Positions 63,649 to 64,000 of a stretch of DNA of 64,000 bases are shown here, piece by piece (the stretch's first letter is position 1; each line of letters starts with the position of its first letter). The position numbers were made by a program, and so were the translations under genes. Below the pieces are notes generated by a model that did not search any database, was not told the DNA's origin, and worked only from the letters and a program-made list of their open reading frames with translations. The DNA comes from a bacterium M00.F.Ca.ET.205.01.1.1. GTDB lineage: Bacteria; Pseudomonadota; Alphaproteobacteria; Rhizobiales; Rhizobiaceae. The stretch covers positions 458,623 through 522,622 of the forward strand of contig SRUQ01000003.1 in NCBI GenBank assembly GCA_004791255.1, given 5' to 3'.

Positions 63649-64000
63649 CTACTCCGCGGCTTCGACGAAGCGGTGGCGTTCGTAGAGGAACTTCAGCACT
63701 GCCTCGCGGCAGCGCAGGAAGGTGCGGTCGGAAGAGAGCTCGACGCGGCGGCGCGGCCGGGCGAGCGGCACGGCAAGCACCTCGCCGATCGTCGCCGCCG
63801 GACCGTTGGTCATCATCACGATACGGTCGGAGAGCAGCACCGCCTCGTCGACATCATGGGTGATCATGATCGTCGTCGAGCCAAGCCTGGAATGGATGTC
63901 CATCACCGCGTCCTGCAGATGCGCGCGGGTCAGCGCGTCGAGCGCGCCGAACGGTTCGTCGAGCAGCAGGATCTTCGGTTCCATGGCGAGCGCGCGCGCA
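63649..64000 (-). CDS. Nitrate-type ABC transporter ATP-binding protein (partial, N-terminus outside window)
   Basis: The C-terminal 116 residues of an ABC ATPase; the gene continues past 64000. Visible: the end of the signature helix (ARALAMEPK), Walker B with ILLLDEPFGALDALTR, and the H-loop MITHDVDEAVLLSDR. This pattern is that of the NrtD/SsuB/TauB group, and the downstream narK-nirB-nirD-nasA genes make nitrate the likely substrate. The protein ends with a short tail closing in EAAE. Confidence 0.88.
   Translation of the reverse strand, partial: ARALAMEPKILLLDEPFGALDALTRAHLQDAVMDIHSRLGSTTIMITHDVDEAVLLSDRIVMMTNGPAATIGEVLAVPLARPRRRVELSSDRTFLRCREAVLKFLYERHRFVEAAE

Overview
The window looks like a chromosome segment of a Mesorhizobium-type alphaproteobacterium (Hyphomicrobiales). 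The grounds are high GC, a rhizobial flagellar regulon with the LuxR-type pair VisN/VisR, MotE and a DUF1217 protein, short rhizobial flagellins, frequent TTG/GTG starts with ATGA or TTGA overlaps, and palindromic intergenic repeats of the kind common in this order. No rRNA, tRNA, CRISPR array or insertion sequence was recognised. The assignment rests on family recognition by eye, without database searches.

Positions 1-21916 are a flagellar gene block. On the minus strand, reading from 15285 downwards, a long and mostly overlapping operon runs DUF1217 protein, flgF, fliI, an unknown membrane protein, flgB, flgC, fliE, flgG, flgA, flgI, motE, flgH, fliL and fliP. Two flagellin genes, each with its own near-identical terminator-like hairpin, then fliF and a FliH-like gene cut by the window edge follow. 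On the plus strand, starting back to back from the same control region at about 15290-15430, run motA, fliM, fliN, fliG, flhB and an unknown gene (stator and C-ring parts). A 143 bp palindromic repeat separates this from visN-visR on the minus strand.

Positions 22421-36772 hold an M16 peptidase, a TMEM43-like membrane protein and what looks like a polyamine-type nitrogen module: a TetR regulator and an acetylpolyamine amidohydrolase-type deacetylase on one side, and an amidohydrolase, a complete spermidine/putrescine-type ABC importer and two paralogous beta-lactamase-fold hydrolases on the other. A good sigma-54 promoter match precedes the importer. Then come tex, a LysR regulator divergent from glutaryl-CoA dehydrogenase, a winged-helix/TPR regulator and a DUF1127 small protein.

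Positions 43464-50139 carry a three-gene system of transglutaminase-DUF2126, circularly permuted ATP-grasp fused to an alpha-E domain, and a second transglutaminase. It is predicted to make and/or cleave an unknown peptide, and it is the least characterised biochemical system in the window. A type IB topoisomerase, an ECF42-type sigma factor with its DGPF/YCII partner and a matching promoter, and an antiquitin-type aldehyde dehydrogenase follow.

Positions 56166-64000 are an assimilatory nitrate cluster on the minus strand: the end of a nitrate-type ABC ATPase gene, then narK, nirB, nirD and nasA. The roughly 400 bp gap upstream of narK is rich in control structure. It contains a sigma-54 promoter match, two hexaloop hairpins of the ANTAR (NasR/NasT) type that overlap a terminator with a U-run, an undetected 57-codon gene for a small protein with a twin-arginine-like segment, and a short decayed copy of the nirB start directly behind the ABC ATPase gene.
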